Shown here: positions 34,871-49,800 of the stretch, piece by piece
How the letters are laid out: every line of letters begins with the position of its first letter
Position numbering within the stretch: position 1 is the stretch's first letter
NCBI GenBank assembly: GCA_000226015.1
Contig: JH153804.1
Span: 19,270 to 83,269 of the forward strand
Length of the DNA: 64,000 nucleotides
Direction of reading: 5' to 3'
DNA from: Mnemiopsis leidyi
Lineage: Eukaryota > Ctenophora > Tentaculata > Lobata > Bolinopsidae
The notes under the pieces: model-generated
Told to the model about the DNA's origin: nothing
Databases searched by the model: none
Seen by the model: only the letters and a program-made list of their open reading frames with translations
Position numbers and translations under genes: made by a program

Positions 34871-37800
34871 CTGAGGTTTCCAAAATTTTATATAGAGCTT
34901 GGTTAAAGGTATTGATCGAATTTAGATACTCGACTAAACTAAAGCGTAGAGCTGAGCGTGAGACATTATAATATTATATCGAGAAATCTTCCTAGCAGAT
35001 TCACGACTTCAGACGACTGTGTGTCAAACAAGAAGTGAAACTGCACAACTTCGGTTTAATAGTTTATATCTGTAAGTATGACACTCAGTAGCTGAAAAGT
35101 CGTGAAGCTACTCCCCTACTAGCTAAATGGCTCTTTATGAAAGCTTAACAGGGTAACTCAGAGCCATTAAGATACGAAATACATCCAGGAAATAGACATA
35201 CATAAACATATATATAGAAAAAAAGGAAAGCAGCAGCTAACCTGAACATGCATGGCGAAAGCTTTGGCGTCGAAAGGTCTGGACAAAACCACCTGTTCTT
35301 GGCCTGAATAGATGTTAGTGGCCAGCGCAATGCTCTTGGACACATCACTCTCTGCTTTCTCGGCGGCTTCCCTCCGTTTCTTAACGATAGTGGCAGTCAG
35401 AATAATCAGAGCAGCAACCACTAAACCAGAGACCGATACGGCTACCACTACCCAGACGATGTTCGTCGAACTGGGTTGTTCCTCGCTCGTTGATCCACAC
35501 GTGGGTATTGAGATAGCTCCTTGAGACTCGCAAGTTGCAAATACAGTGGACTTGTCCGAACACTTGATACCGATCCGCTCTTTAAACCTGATAGTATCTC
35601 CGATCTTGTAGGAGCCCAAGAAAACCTGGTTAGGAGGTAAAGCGGTGAGGGAGCAGGTTCTGAAACAGTCCGGCAACTTGGTCGAGTTACAGCCCACTAT
35701 ATTCTCCTGACCGAACTCCAGAGCGTAGTAGGATGTGTCGGAGGAGTCGGCCGGGTTTGCGTTACAGGTTATCGTAACATTCTGGTCGACTGTCACGTTG
35801 AAGTTAACGAAGGGGAAAGTATTTCCGTTGTTGATGGGCGGGATGTTGCAGAGGTTGTCACACATGCTAGCCGAGGTAGCACCGTTGGAAGGGGTGCTGG
35901 TTCCAGCCGGACACGCTGTACACTTGTCCTGTCCGGGCTCCTCCGTGTAGGTACCTCCGGGGCAGATAACACAAGGGTACCGCGTCTCTTTGTCACTCCT
36001 GTACCCTGCCGGACACTTCACACAGCGCTCCTCCACTCGTCCCCAACCATCGTTACAGTCAATCCAGCTCGTTTCACTGAATGTGGTGGCGGTGACGGTC
36101 GTGGCTGCTCGTTTTCTACTCTCCGACTTGGTCAGTACAAAGACTCCGATTGTTATGTGAACACTGAGCGCTTCTTTGAACGCTTCAAAGATACTCTCGT
36201 CACTCATCGTCACCAGCTGACTCATGGTGAAGGAAATCTGGATAGTGTTGTTGTGGGTGAAGTTGAAGCAGGTCGTCTCGGCTGACATCAGGCTACATTG
36301 GTTGTTCTTGATACACTTGTAGTGATCCTTGTTGCTCGTGAAGAAGGTGTTTAGTTGCGCTGGGAAGTCAGGGACCTCCGCACAGTTGACGTTCGGCTCG
36401 AAGACGACGGAGGCGCGGTAGTACCGTCCTGCTGGCTCGGCTTCTATCGTACAGTCGGACCAGTACGCTTCAGGCGTTACTTGCTCTGACCAAAGTTTTG
36501 TCGTCTTGTTACACGTCTTGACCTGGGTAGGGTATTTTCAGTTGTTAAAAAATACAGAGCAAAACAGTAAGATGGGAAAACTGCTTGGAATACGTCTAGT
36601 GGGATCGGATGTGCAATAGTATTAGATCGAGGTATTGTGTTCTGGAGTAAATCTGGAGTCTGGACATCACTTGATGACTGTCAAGTGCCAATGCAATGTG
36701 TTAACTCTCAAAGTCAAACATAAGCAAGCCATTCTCTATCTCCCTTACCTCCCACTTCTTTAGAGACTCGCCATTGTAAATAACTCCGGTAGTACAATTG
36801 AAGGTGCAGGTAAAGGTACCATTCACGTTTTCACAGCTGGAAGATCCTTTCTCCGAAGTCTTGATGTTGGGGCAGACTGCTGAGTCGGGCTTCTTGACGC
36901 AGTTTAGGCTGTCACTGAAATCCCCGCCAGGCAGACACGTTTTGAAGGGTGGACCTGGAGTTAGAGCAAGGGTTTAGCTAAGATTTCTTGGTATGTGGGA
37001 AAACAAAAACTTATGATATAAGTTCAAGTTACGTAAATCTGCGTAAATAAGAGCGACACGGTAAGCGACGATTTGTCAAATGATTTTACAAAGAAATCTG
37101 AGATATCTTTGAGAAAATACGTTTCGTTTATACAGGGAGGTACAAAATTCGATCTGTTCAAACCTTCGTTGGTGTAACTTTCGTTGCAGACAAGATAAAG
37201 AACCTTCCCAGCAAAGGCGGTTAAGTCTATCTGAGGTACCAGGGTGTCAGAACTGGACTTTGTGAACCATTCTCCCCCCTCCACTTTAGTCAGCGTGCAG
37301 ATCTCTGAATGAAAATAAATTATCACAGTTGTAAACCTTTTTTACTGATCCTTCGAGATGAATTTGCTCTTTCGATATCATTATTTAAGACAGATATTTG
37401 AAGTATTTAGATGGACGTCGGAATTCTTGGCGAGGAGTCAGAAATTTTAAGAAACGCTGTCACGTGATAGAAATGATTTCCTACTCCTCCCCAAAAATTC
37501 TGACGACAGCTTTCTTCGGTAACACTTTTTCGTGTAAACGACAGATTAGAGAAAATTCTAAAACTGACCCTCGACAAAAACTTGAGTGCTGAGCAGCTTG
37601 CCGGGATAGTCCTCCCCGCCCATGGTGTAAATAGCCTTGCAACTGTAAGTTCCATTGTTCGCCCCACTCGAGTCGTTGATTACGTACACGCTCTCGATTA
37701 TTGAACCGCCGTTGGTTATCGAGTTGCTCTTCTGCGAAAATGGACCGTGGATTACACAATCAATTTTCTTTTACCGCAGTTTAATTTTTCTACCGTAAGT

Positions 37801-40800
37801 GCAACATGGCACAGCTTTTAGATGTCTAATGAGCGGTTAGATATATATACAAAAACCAAGCGAATCATTTTGAAATAGCACAGTAATGAGTAATCTATTT
37901 AAGATTAGACCGCTGAATAGATGGTGCCTAGGCGATTTGCGTTCAGTAGTAATAAATATCTATCCGATATTTCAGTCCAGAAATGGCGAATGGCAATTCC
38001 AAGATTGGTATATAGCCTAGGGCGCTGCCTTAGCATCATACGCCACCATCGTCGGTGGTACTTGCTAGAGTGAGATGTATCATTTGCAAAAGGATGGACC
38101 CTTTCGTTTAACTGCATCGAACACTGACGACGATTAACACTTGTTTCTTGAAAGCTTCTGCAACAACAAACTCGTATCTATTTATGTCTATCAACCCCCC
38201 TACATACATCAAACGTGTAATGTAACGTGCATAAATGGCGATGTCAGTTTTGCGATTCGTAGCCAGTTTGAGCACTGCTCTCAAATTTGGCGCCCTCACA
38301 GTAAAACTCTGCTAGACAGATTCGAGAACTTTCAAAAGAAATGTATTAAATGGATTTTGTCTGAGTGCGAGCTTTCTTACTCCTGTAGTGATACTTATAC
38401 ACATAAATGCAGGCAAGTTAACATCCTTCCCTTGAAACTTCGCTTCGTGCAAAATGATTTGGTATTTTTTTATAAGATTCTCTATGGTCTTGTTCCAATC
38501 AAACTGCCTGAGTCCTTCAGTGGTTCAGGGGTTCTACTCGTCTTAGAAATTCCCATTTAGACCATTTATCACTTACCAGCTCCATCTTACCCTCAATGGG
38601 TAAGCAGAAACTTCTTGACAAGTCGTTTTTCTATCGGACTCATTGTCTTTGGAACTCCCTTCCCCTCGAGATCCGAGAACAGACTAGTCTCTCAGGTTTT
38701 AAAGCCAAACTAGAATCTCATTTGTGGGACCTTTCTACAGTCAATGACGATCCTGATCCAAACTTTTCAATTTAAGCTATTATTCAATCTATATGCTACA
38801 CCGACATCATACCTGTACAATCTTTCCCCTTCTTCCCTTATGTGTTATTGGGGGTGTGGGATCTTGGGATTATTTTTATGTCATGTCCTCGAGTATTGAA
38901 TCGTAATATTGGTTATTAATTTTAAACATATTTTCTCTATATAAATTGATTTTTGTATTTCTGCCATAGGGACCATCCTGTGTAGGTCTGAATTTTTCAG
39001 ACGATTCTACGTTTTGGCTTCCCCTCAGATCGTACAGTGTGGCCTTTTCTTAGAGCATTTGATTATAGAATTGATCGTCATATTTTCTGTTCATTGTGTA
39101 TAATTCACTGTACTATTTGAAAAAGTTTAAAAAAAAAAAAAAAAAAATTCAAATTGTGGCATTAAATTTAATGCACAAAGTACCCCCTATCAAACGCAAT
39201 ATTGGGTGGAATTACGATACCCTAATGTTTAAATGCCCGGAAACAAATTTTACTTTATGTCAGAGGAATGGATTGATATAACTATCCATCCACGTGAATA
39301 AATTACTAAAGAGCACATGCCTAAATTTAACCAATATTCTCAGAAATTATTTTTCATTCGTGCTACAGTTCTTCTTTATAGTTTATAGTTCATTTATAGT
39401 TTATAGATCATTTATACCTATATAACATAGGTAAAAATGAGTATATTCAATTGTTAAGCTATCGAACTTTATGCGACTAATAAATGATCGGCAAATCGTT
39501 CACATCGTGCCCGCAAGGATAGCGAATTGGCGCAAGAAACGAAAATTAAATACTTTGTCGTTAGGTAGGGATCGGTTGCAGGTTTCAGCTACATTTAATG
39601 AGTATTGAGTATATTTCATAGATAGAAGGCATGGAGTTTAAAAAAAACTTACATTCAACATAATTGAAACATAACTATAAGAAATTGTAAGAAAGTGTTC
39701 CTAACCTCCTGAATTATTTCCTCGCCAAAGAACCAGCGGAAGTGGTAAGCGGAACTATTGCCAGAGTTGCCAGTGTTTAAGTCAGCATTATAACTTCCTC
39801 GACATTTCATGGTTATTGATTCGCCTTTCTTGGAGGTAGTCGGTGCTACAAGGTCGATTGTATCTGAAATTTGTGGACGTGTTTTTGTACATATACTTAA
39901 AGGAGAGTAAGATATTTTATCTTAGTGATTAATTTATTTTTGTTCACGCCATAACTAAGCTATATTTCTATTAAGTTATTTACAGTTACGTCCAACTTAC
40001 ACAACACGGTAACATCCTTAGGTTTAGGAGACTTGAGAGTACCCCCGAAGGTTGGTTTAACGTCGGCGTAAGTAGCGGAACAGTTGTAGACCCCGTCATG
40101 AAGAGTGGAGTTAGCCAGAGTTATGACAACCTCACTGGAGGTCACGTTACTCTGCGTGTTGGTGTTGATGTATCCGTTCTGTATTGTCTCAAACTGGGAG
40201 GACAGGTTTGTGCTGTGAAGGTGGAAGGAACAAATTAGATGATGAGATATATCTGGATATTAATCATAAGTAGGCATCAACCCGTGATCAAGTCACGTTT
40301 TCGTTCTTTTGGTTGGCTATTTCTTTGACCAGTCGAATGTAGTCTACTCCGCCCGAAAGCACAAAGTGGTTGTCGCAAAATCGATTAGCTACAGTTTAAA
40401 GATCCCAGTTTGTTGACGAGGTAAAATGATCTTACCTAATTTTTTTGACAGAAAGTACTTAAACTTAACGTAATACCTAGGTCAGCTATCTTCTTTAAGT
40501 AAATATGTCAATATTGGCGAGAATATTAAAGAGCGCTGCAAAGTTTTGTGGCGATCAGTGTCTGGTGACACTGACAAACCCTAACTCTTGCACTACAGTT
40601 ATAAGGACAAGACTGTATAAGGTGACGTTTGTGAGGACAGGAGCTGCTGTTCAGGCAAATTCTAATTAGAGATTAAATATGAGAGCGAAGTCAAAAATTT
40701 GATTTCATTCCGGTTTGGTTACGCAGTTTGCAGTTGATTTTATCAACCGACATAGGTGTCAGACAGACCTGTATGCCGAGTCTAAATAGTCTTTGTCGGC

Positions 40801-43800
40801 GGGATCAGCCCTATACTATATAAAACACAGGATGAGCCATGGCCTGGTGAGTACCAGATCGATCTTAAACGTCACAAATTTTGTCAACCTTTTTCGCTCT
40901 CTCTTAGTCTGCCTTGACGTTAGTCGTTAGCGATAGAGGACGGAACCTACAAACTTTATTTACGAAATCATCACGCAAAAAGGCTTAATAGGACGAAGAG
41001 GTACTCGGACGACATAAACTTACCGGTTTGTTGTCTTTAAACCAGGTGATATTAGGGACGGCAGCCCCGGCTATCCCGGAAAACCGGCAGGTTATGTAGT
41101 ACGTGTTGTACTCCACCGGTAGCGGCACTGACGTGGACAACTCCAGGAACTTTAGGTGGATCACTGTGGCTTGAAGCTCCAGGGTCAAAGTTCCGTACGT
41201 GATTTTAGCTTGGTACAGTCCGGCTTGAGCTTCCGACATCTGGCGTATATACCTGAGGGGGTGGATGTTGAGTTGAAGCATTTGTCAGTCGTCAGGTTTA
41301 GCATAATCCTAGGCCTGCTACTTGTAAAGATTGCTAATTGAGCAACCAACTCTCGTTACTTAGTCATTATAAAACTCTCATTATAAAACACGCTTGGGGA
41401 AAAATGACTGTATAAATAATAAACCGTAAAATACAATCAAAAGAATCTAAACTTTGCAAATGTCAATGTACACATGTGTTGCATGTGACTATAAGCTCAA
41501 AGCTTAGGAGTTTAGCCTGAAATCAAAAGCGCACTTTACTAATTGATTTGAGGTCATTGATTGATTCTCGTTTGTCGTTAGTTGATCGTATTTATTGTAT
41601 GTCATCTTTTGATGTTTGAAACAACCGTCTATAACAAACTCTTGCACCTAAGCAAAATTTGTCTAGATAATTTGGCATCACTTGGCATTCAGCGATGGGT
41701 CACATAAGTAGCCGATCTAATACGGTACTTAAAAGATGTAGGTCGAACTTTGATCAAAATTGACTGAGAATTATCAAACAAGCCATGATCATCCAGAGAA
41801 CCTTAGCTTCATGAATTAAATGGTAAATGACATTATTTTTGAGAGGCACTGAGATTTTTATCATTACAGTCGTTGTTCAGTAAGTGCGGTGTAAGTAACG
41901 TGCGACAATTGTGACCGGCAACTGGTTGATCAAACATTCATCAGTATAAATGTGTGAACTGTGATCTTCTTCAGTTGATTTGGATGTGAAATTTTAAGTT
42001 TAGGTTTAATAATTCATTTCTATCGTTGTTTATAGGAGCTAAGGGCGGGCCGCGGGGTTAAGGCGACCAATAGTTTTTGAATTTGACCATTAGATGTAAG
42101 TGAGGGTGTCGGATCAAAATGTTCAACAGTGTCCAGGATAAAAAGGTCAAATTTACCACGTGACCATTGATTGTGGGGCACATTTCATGGAGCCAAAGTC
42201 AATTTTTTAAACCATTGGCCATGTGGTGAATTTAACGTTTAGGATCACGGACAGTGCCTTACCCTCAAAGTGGATTCAGGTTAGCTCATGCTATGAATCC
42301 TCAAACTTTAATAGCTGTTTTTGCTTGTTAAATAAGATCTAAAATAGATTTAAGGCATGGTCGAACAAGGCTATGATTAATTCCTGTACATTATGCGAGA
42401 GCAGAATACGATATAATTTAATCGGAGAATTTCATTTGCCAACTGACTCATTTTACCGCCACAGTAAAATGTCGCCCTGAATCAAATAGAACCATTACAA
42501 ATTCGTCACATCTCCTTTCGCGTTCGGTTTGCTAACTTAACTATATCATATATATAGGACTATATCATGTATATAGGACTATGTCAACTTTCGCGTTCGG
42601 TTTGCTAACTTAACTATATAGGACTATGTCAACTTTCGCGTTCGGTTTGCTAACGTCACTTTATTATTAGTTAACAATCAGGGCGCTGGCAAGCGCCCTC
42701 GGAAGTGGCCAGAGGGCGTCCAGCTTGAAGTGCCCTTCTCGGCACTTGCCAGTGCTACTATATTTTTTTTCAAAAATCAAGATTTTTAAGGCTCAAGTTG
42801 TATATACTATATAATGATGGCAAAAAAGAATAAAAATGTTGGTAGAGTAGATAAAAGGAGTTCGTTTATTGGGTCATAGTGTTTGTGGTAAAAGTTGGGA
42901 CGAGAAAATCGCACTTTCCTATAGGCGTTTTTGGGTAAAATTTTTAAAATTTCACAAAATCGGTTAACTTTGATGTGAGACTTTAGGCATACCTAACGTT
43001 CATTACTATAGTCTATAAATGTGGCTTTTGTGAACATTTTCATGTGTGGTTTAAGTCCTCAAAAGCTTTCTGAGCCAAAATACAAAAGTTTAATGTAGTG
43101 ACTTTTCACGAATATCTCTGTATCTAATAGTAATATTCAAACATAAACCGGCACTCGAAAAACTAGTGATATTTTTCTTAAAAGCAAGAAGGATTTTGTA
43201 GTATTGTCGCGGCAGTGTTGTCGCGTTTTTAAAGAATATGATATTAAAAACGCAGCGGTTTGGGGTACATTGCCACTGCCTTTGGCTTAACTGCTTCCCC
43301 ACTTATCCTACACAGTCTTAAACTTAAAAGTTTATAGAATTCAAAATGCCCTATAATTATAAAACTTCCGCATATTGTTTTTTCCCTGCAGCTCTTATTG
43401 TTCACAACGCTAAATAACATTTATTGCATATATAGACACCTCCAAACAACAAGGTTCTTATATTCTGATCGATTCTTATATAGAAGTTACCTCTTTAGAC
43501 TTGACTCTCGCCGCAATGCGGTGCCATTTCAATTTCTTGCAACCACCGACACTGGTTCTTGGTAGAAACCTCGAAACTCAGTGGTTGATGTATTCCCGAT
43601 TTTAATATAAATGCCATAGGACAGACTTATAAGGTCTTAGCGTTGTTCATATAACTATATTGCGAACTTGAGGCCTAGGGAAATTCTGTTAGTCACTTTG
43701 GCCGATTTGTATTTCGCCACTACGTCGGATATCAAGTTTCACTTCTCCAAGTATGCATAAACTGAATGATGGGATTATTGTTTATAAGTCGCATCTGAGT

Positions 43801-46800
43801 TCAACCGCATTTTTGTTATTATCTTCTTGACTCGCGTTATAGAGAAAGGATCCAATGGAAATTAAGCAATATATTTCTGCGTAACTACGCTGTACGCCAG
43901 GACTGCTTAATATTTTTAAGTTAACTAAGGAAGAAATGTGTCAAAGTTAAAAGATGAGGCTCCTGTTTGTTATGGGGAATTTTTTGCCAGATAGCGGTCA
44001 CAAACCTACCGTTTCTCTTTTAAATCTGTTCGTGAATAATATGAAATTCTTTGCAATTATCCTTTTTGCCTAACTATCCTTTTTTTCTAACCAACTCAAA
44101 TCAGTTACAATGCACCCAAGCCTAGTGGCCTTGCAAGAATTGCACTTGCAGTCTCAATTGAGTCAATCCAAGCCAGTCAATCCTAACCAATTTTATCATC
44201 AATAACAAATCTCCATTTTTGCGATCCTTGATATAACGTGCTAGATTTGACCGAACTGCGACCTTGAAGTTGAACCTTATTAACGAAAGGCAAATTACAC
44301 TTGCCTATGAAGTGTGAAGGCGCGTTAATTACAGAATCGGGATATCCTATTCGATGAAATGAGGTCCTTTAATCATATCGACAAGTTCAAAATGGAATTT
44401 CGCAATCGTCTGGGGGAAACGATTGGGCAATCTAGAATCGCCTGGAGCAACAGCAGCAGAATACAGTAGAACCAGCTGGCGTTTTTGACATTGACATTTG
44501 TCGATAAATTAAGTTCATAAGTATGGACACCTTTATTTCTTACCCCAATGATATCTTTATCGAATCTAGACGGCCACTTAAAACCTCGTGCAGACAAGAG
44601 GCACTTACATGACATCTGCATCACACTGTCACGCAATAATGTATTAGAAGACGTTCAGAAGCGTTAAGTCACAGTCAGACCACTGATTAGCGCAGAGAAC
44701 GGAGACTAAGTACATTAACATTATCGATATATCTAATCTTGGTGTCTTGTAGGCGTAGATCTGCTTAGTATCTATCTTATATTTTGATTTTCCAGAGGCA
44801 GTCAGACGAAACAAGTTGTTTAGTTGCTCTGAAGCTTAGTTGTTGTTTAGTTGCTAAGTATCTATTTTGCTAATATCTTGTAGCTCTCTATCCACGTTGT
44901 ACTAGCTCTGATCATCTTACACAGGATATGAACATCACAGCAGCAGCAGCAGCACCCCACGTCGTGGTCCTATCACAGGAATACACCCCCTCCCCGCTTA
45001 TCGACAGAACCATAGCTGCCATCCTGATATTCTGTTTGATACTGGGAACTACCGGAAACTTCCTGGCTCTCCGCTATTTTGTATCCAACGAGAACAAAAA
45101 ACTTGCCAGTCAACTGTACATCTTGATATCGGTCACGGATCTCTGCACGTGCATCGCCCACGCTCCTGTCACCTTCAGCCTCTTAGACCACCGTCGACCG
45201 GGAGCTTTTAGCAGCGAGGCGTTCTGCTGTTTCTGGACCATCTTATTCGAGTATCTCCAAGTAACGTCAATATTCCTCGTCATGCTGATGAGCGTAACTC
45301 GAGCTCTAGCTATTCGCATCCCCTTCTACCAGATAAACCGGGGTGCTCTGATTTGGGTTTACCTGGCATTTGCTCTGTCCCTAGCCCTGGAAAGTGGGGT
45401 GCGGCACGCGTTCGGAGTCTACTACATGTACATTGTGGACATAGCCTACAGCGTGAAGGGGTCTAGCAATCAGTCTTGGAGTTTATTCTCTAATGTATTC
45501 AACACTGTAAACGTAGGACTACCCTCCATCATCATCTTCTTCAGCTTCTTCTTGTCTGCCAACAAACTGTTTAACCAGAGAGTAACCCCGTCTAATGAAC
45601 TAGCCCACCGGGCGTCGGTTACCATAGCAATCTTCACGGCAGTATTCTTGGTATGCAACGTGCCGTTCCTTGGCAACACCATCCTGTTCATCATAGCTCG
45701 CGAGGTGTACAGCTACCCGGGGCGAATCTTCTCCTCCCGCTTCATGTACTCCTACTCCTGGGTCGTCAGCAAGGTTCTCTTTGTCGTCGTTAACGCCGCC
45801 CTCAACCCCATCGTCTACTTCTTACGGATGTCGGGGTTCTCCTACTGGACTCGGAACTCAGCCGGGTCTGAAGACGGGCCGAACGCGTCAGGAAAGAGCA
45901 GCAAGCCTAGGAGACAGTCGGAGGGTGGAAGGGGTTCCAAGGATAGGCGGAGCGAGAGGAAGGTGGAACGTTTCGAAGTGGAGGTTGGGGAGCCAGGTAA
46001 GTGTGCTCCTTCCAGAGATTTCGGGGAGTGTTGTGGAATGCTTCGTAGAAAAGACTGTGAAATACAAAACAGCAAGTAAAAATTCAGACAACAATGAATT
46101 GACATAGATTTATTTCGGTAGGATTTTTCGTTGTAATGTTATCGGGCGTGCCCGTGACTATAATTAATTTGCTGATGTGACGAAAATTGAAAAACTTAAA
46201 AATATTCCAGCTGCAATTACAGTTTGATCAATGTCGCTGCATCGATTGTACACAAGTATACTGTAGTAGATTGTTCACATATTTCAATTTAATCTATTGC
46301 GTTTCTCTGTACAAATACGAGAGTTGGTAACACGCTAGTATGTTCACGGGATTCATGATGCACCAGTAAAAAACCGCATCAAACTGTGCACCTATAAAAC
46401 CGCGCAATAAACGGTTAGTGACTAACACTTCACCCGCCACAGCAGAGAAACAGCATTCCTAGCAAAGAAATTGGAATGATGCTACTATTGGAGACGGAAC
46501 TACATCATACCGTTTTGGGACCTAACTTTGCAAATATTTGTGTAAAAGAAACGTAATACAAAAGATGAAATACCTGAGGGATGTAGTTGTGGAAGATTCC
46601 TGGTCATAGCTGTGAAGCTCCGTAAGATTGGACTTGACCAGCTGGATGCCCTTGAAGTACCAGTCGACTTTCGCTTCGGCTCCTGCGGCCTTCATAACGC
46701 AAGAGAGGGTCGCGCTGCTTCCCGTGATGGCGTACGTGTTTTCTGGCAATTTCTTTGCATCTGAAATCGGGTGTTTATTGGTAAACGTTTACAACAGTTA

Positions 46801-49800
46801 GTTAGAACACAGTTTTCTGTATAAATTACCAAAAACCAATAAATTGGTTGCTCCCTTTGACCGGGGAGAGTCTCTTGGCTGTTCTCTCTAAAAATAATGT
46901 GATATTCCGTTTTAGCCCGGGGTAACAATTAACCTTCACTCCGTCAACTCGGTCGCTTGCTTTTGAGTTTTTATGGCATGGCTACGCCTACGTGGATTTT
47001 TTGCCTTGCGTTGCGGCCCATTTTCAATTTTCGAATTAAATTTTTCAATTCGCTGCCGCGCTGCGCGCGCGAGGGCTGCCGCTTTACCATTTACGGCAGC
47101 AGGTAAGGCAACTTCTGACAAGATTTTACCTTGCCACTTTGCGTTACTAAATTTTAAAGTATTACTATCCTCACAACTGTATCTGTCATCTACAACTACA
47201 AGCAAAGCCTGCCCAAATAATGCTAACACTACCAGAAAATTGGTACCTAGTAAATTTATAAAACTCAAAANNNNNNNNNNNNNNAAGTTTTAGGTTTCTA
47301 ACTGATCGGGAAAGTGGTTTTCTAGATAGCCGTGTTTTGAGTTTTACCGGATCGTGTATAATAGCGCTGGTCAGTTTTCAACTTTCGTTGAAAACTTTTT
47401 CCGAGAGGGGCGCTTGTTCGGCCGAGTCGTCGGGGGCCTTCGGCCCCCTCCTCCGATAACGGGCCTGCGTCGGGGCCTTCGGCCCCTCCTTGGCCTTGGC
47501 AAAGGGGCTTTGTTTGTTGGGCCCTGGCAAGGGGGGCGGGAGTTTTTTCCCCGGTCGCGCTGGGCAGCGCTATAATTTAGTTACATTTGAAAAAAGTAAG
47601 GGGATTTAGCACATTCAGTCCGATTGCAGTTGCATAGTCCCTTATCTGTATTTCGGAAGCAGTTGAAGTAAGTATCAGAAATAGAATTGGGACGGACTTT
47701 AAAAATTGGTTATTGATTCTTTGATTGAAATGTGACAGACTTCTTCACGTTGCTACCATTGGTTCGCCTGCAACCCCGCAATAGACTTTCTCGGTACCAT
47801 TAAAATTGGAAAGATTAGAATTAATGTCGACGACCTGAGCAATTTTGTTGACAAATGATGTCTAGAATCCAATACTGCCATTTATTAACAAAATTCAAGT
47901 TTTTATCAGATGACACATGTCGGATGTCCCGCCCGTAAATGCAATCAGACGCTATCATGGCTATGTGGGAGCAATATTTATATATTTGTCTAATAACAAA
48001 AGCAACTTTGTGTTGGGATACTGTCAAAGTTAAGTCCAAGTTAAGCGATCGAAATCATCGATTTTAAAGTAATTTTGTACATCTGCACTCTGTATTAAAA
48101 AGGGATAGTTAAATAAGGAGCTTATTACGATACAGCCAGCGGATTTTGAGAGGTCTAGGACAACTCGCGCAAAATTAATAGAACGTACAATTATATTATA
48201 AGTTATACAATTATATATAGTTATGGTTAAAACATTAACCGTTAAAAGTCCCTTCTTACCAATAAGGCTGGCTTGCACTTGGTTGGTTTCCAAAGAGTAC
48301 CGCCCATCAGCGAAGTAGGTAACCTGGCACTTGTATTGGCCTGTGTTTTCAGCCTTCAAAGCGAAGATCTTTAGAACGTTATCTTTTGTACTTGTAGTAT
48401 CCGTTGTAGTCTGGAAATTTAATTTGAGTAAATGGATGTTGGAAGTTTTATCCCACCATTGGGCATATTACAATCTATCAATGTGATCGAATTTAAACAA
48501 ATGCAAATTCTGTCAGTTCGTCAAGAAATAATTTAAATTATCAATGAAAATTAACAAAAACCTGTTCAGACGAAGGGACGTTAACTTTACCGTCCTTGTA
48601 CCAAATAAAGGCGATGTTGTCCGTAAAGCCCTCAGGTTTGGCCGCATTACAAAACAAGGTCATGGTCTGTCCCTCAATGCCCAACGTAGCTATGGGGGCT
48701 TGGGTGATTTTCAGCTCGTACAGCTTCGCTTCGTTCGTATGTGCTTCTGTTGTGAATCTGGAAAAAATGTTGAAAGTGAATATATAATATGTATACTGGA
48801 TTTATAATAGCTGAATTCTAGACTATAGCAGAACTATAGCAGGAGTTAGGTTCTCACAAGTGCGATGCAAAGCATAAAGGATTCCGATTGAAGTTAAAAA
48901 ATAATGCCAGCCAAATTTCCAAACGCGAACTACTCACCCTGAAAGTGGACGACTGTTATCTTTATGTTATGTTTAATGATTGTGAATGAAAACTAACCGA
49001 TCGAAGTACGCCACCGCCTTATAAGTACCAAACTGAGCAGCCGTCACCACCGAGATGGTGTAAAGAGAAAGAACCTTGCTGTTTGCCGTGTCGTACACAA
49101 TCGTATCAGTTCCGGTTAGAAGTTTCCCGTTTCCATACCACAGGACCTCGTCGGGTTTCTGGGAGGTTGGCATGCTGCAGGTCAGCGTTACCGCCTTTCC
49201 GATCGGAGCATAGGCATTGTGCATCTCGGCAGCCACCACGAACAGGGAAATCTCCTGTTTTACCGGCCACAAGTTGTCGGTCTGAGTCACCAGACCTGCC
49301 GCGCAGAAGTAGGTTCCTTGGGAGGAGCTCTTGACGTTCTCCAGGATTAGTTTAGTGTAGACCCTCTTGTCATCTCTCTTGTAGTACGAGTGCCACCCAT
49401 TCAGTTCCGTTGTCTCCTTGAACCAGGTAACTTGGACAATACCTCCGTTTATACTGCAAGTCAGGGTTATGGTGGACCCAACTGTAGCAAACACTTTAGT
49501 TCCGTTATTAGTTTGGATTGTAGGCATGTACGCTACGTAGGATGGGGCGGCAAAGTACTTGCCGCTCGCCAGCGCCGTACTGGATGCCAACACGATAGAG
49601 TGATACGTCGAGATATCTTTGTAAACTGCATCTTGTCCATAATCGGTGGAGAGCTTTACCGTTGTTATACCATCAGCCGCGACTGAGGAAATTGACTTGA
49701 AATGCAAGTTGGCGTAGACTTTGGCAAAGTTGGCGTACTTTGTGGTTGGTGTGGTTGAGAGGAGTCCGGTGGTGCTGTATGCCAGATCCACGTTGTAGTG

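Noticed and set aside
38141-38560. 139-codon plus-strand frame as a host gene
   Set aside because: Its sequence is the C-terminal part of a LINE reverse-transcriptase protein, followed by a LINE 3' end and poly(A).
45990-46020. Intron in the GPCR C-terminus (donor at 45996, AG about 20 bases later)
   Set aside because: Too short to splice, and the frame is open without it.
46936-47268. 110-codon open frame beginning MSFINLLGTNFLVVL
   Set aside because: It abuts an assembly gap, overlaps repeat modules, and its second half is low-complexity. Kept only as part of a repeat finding.
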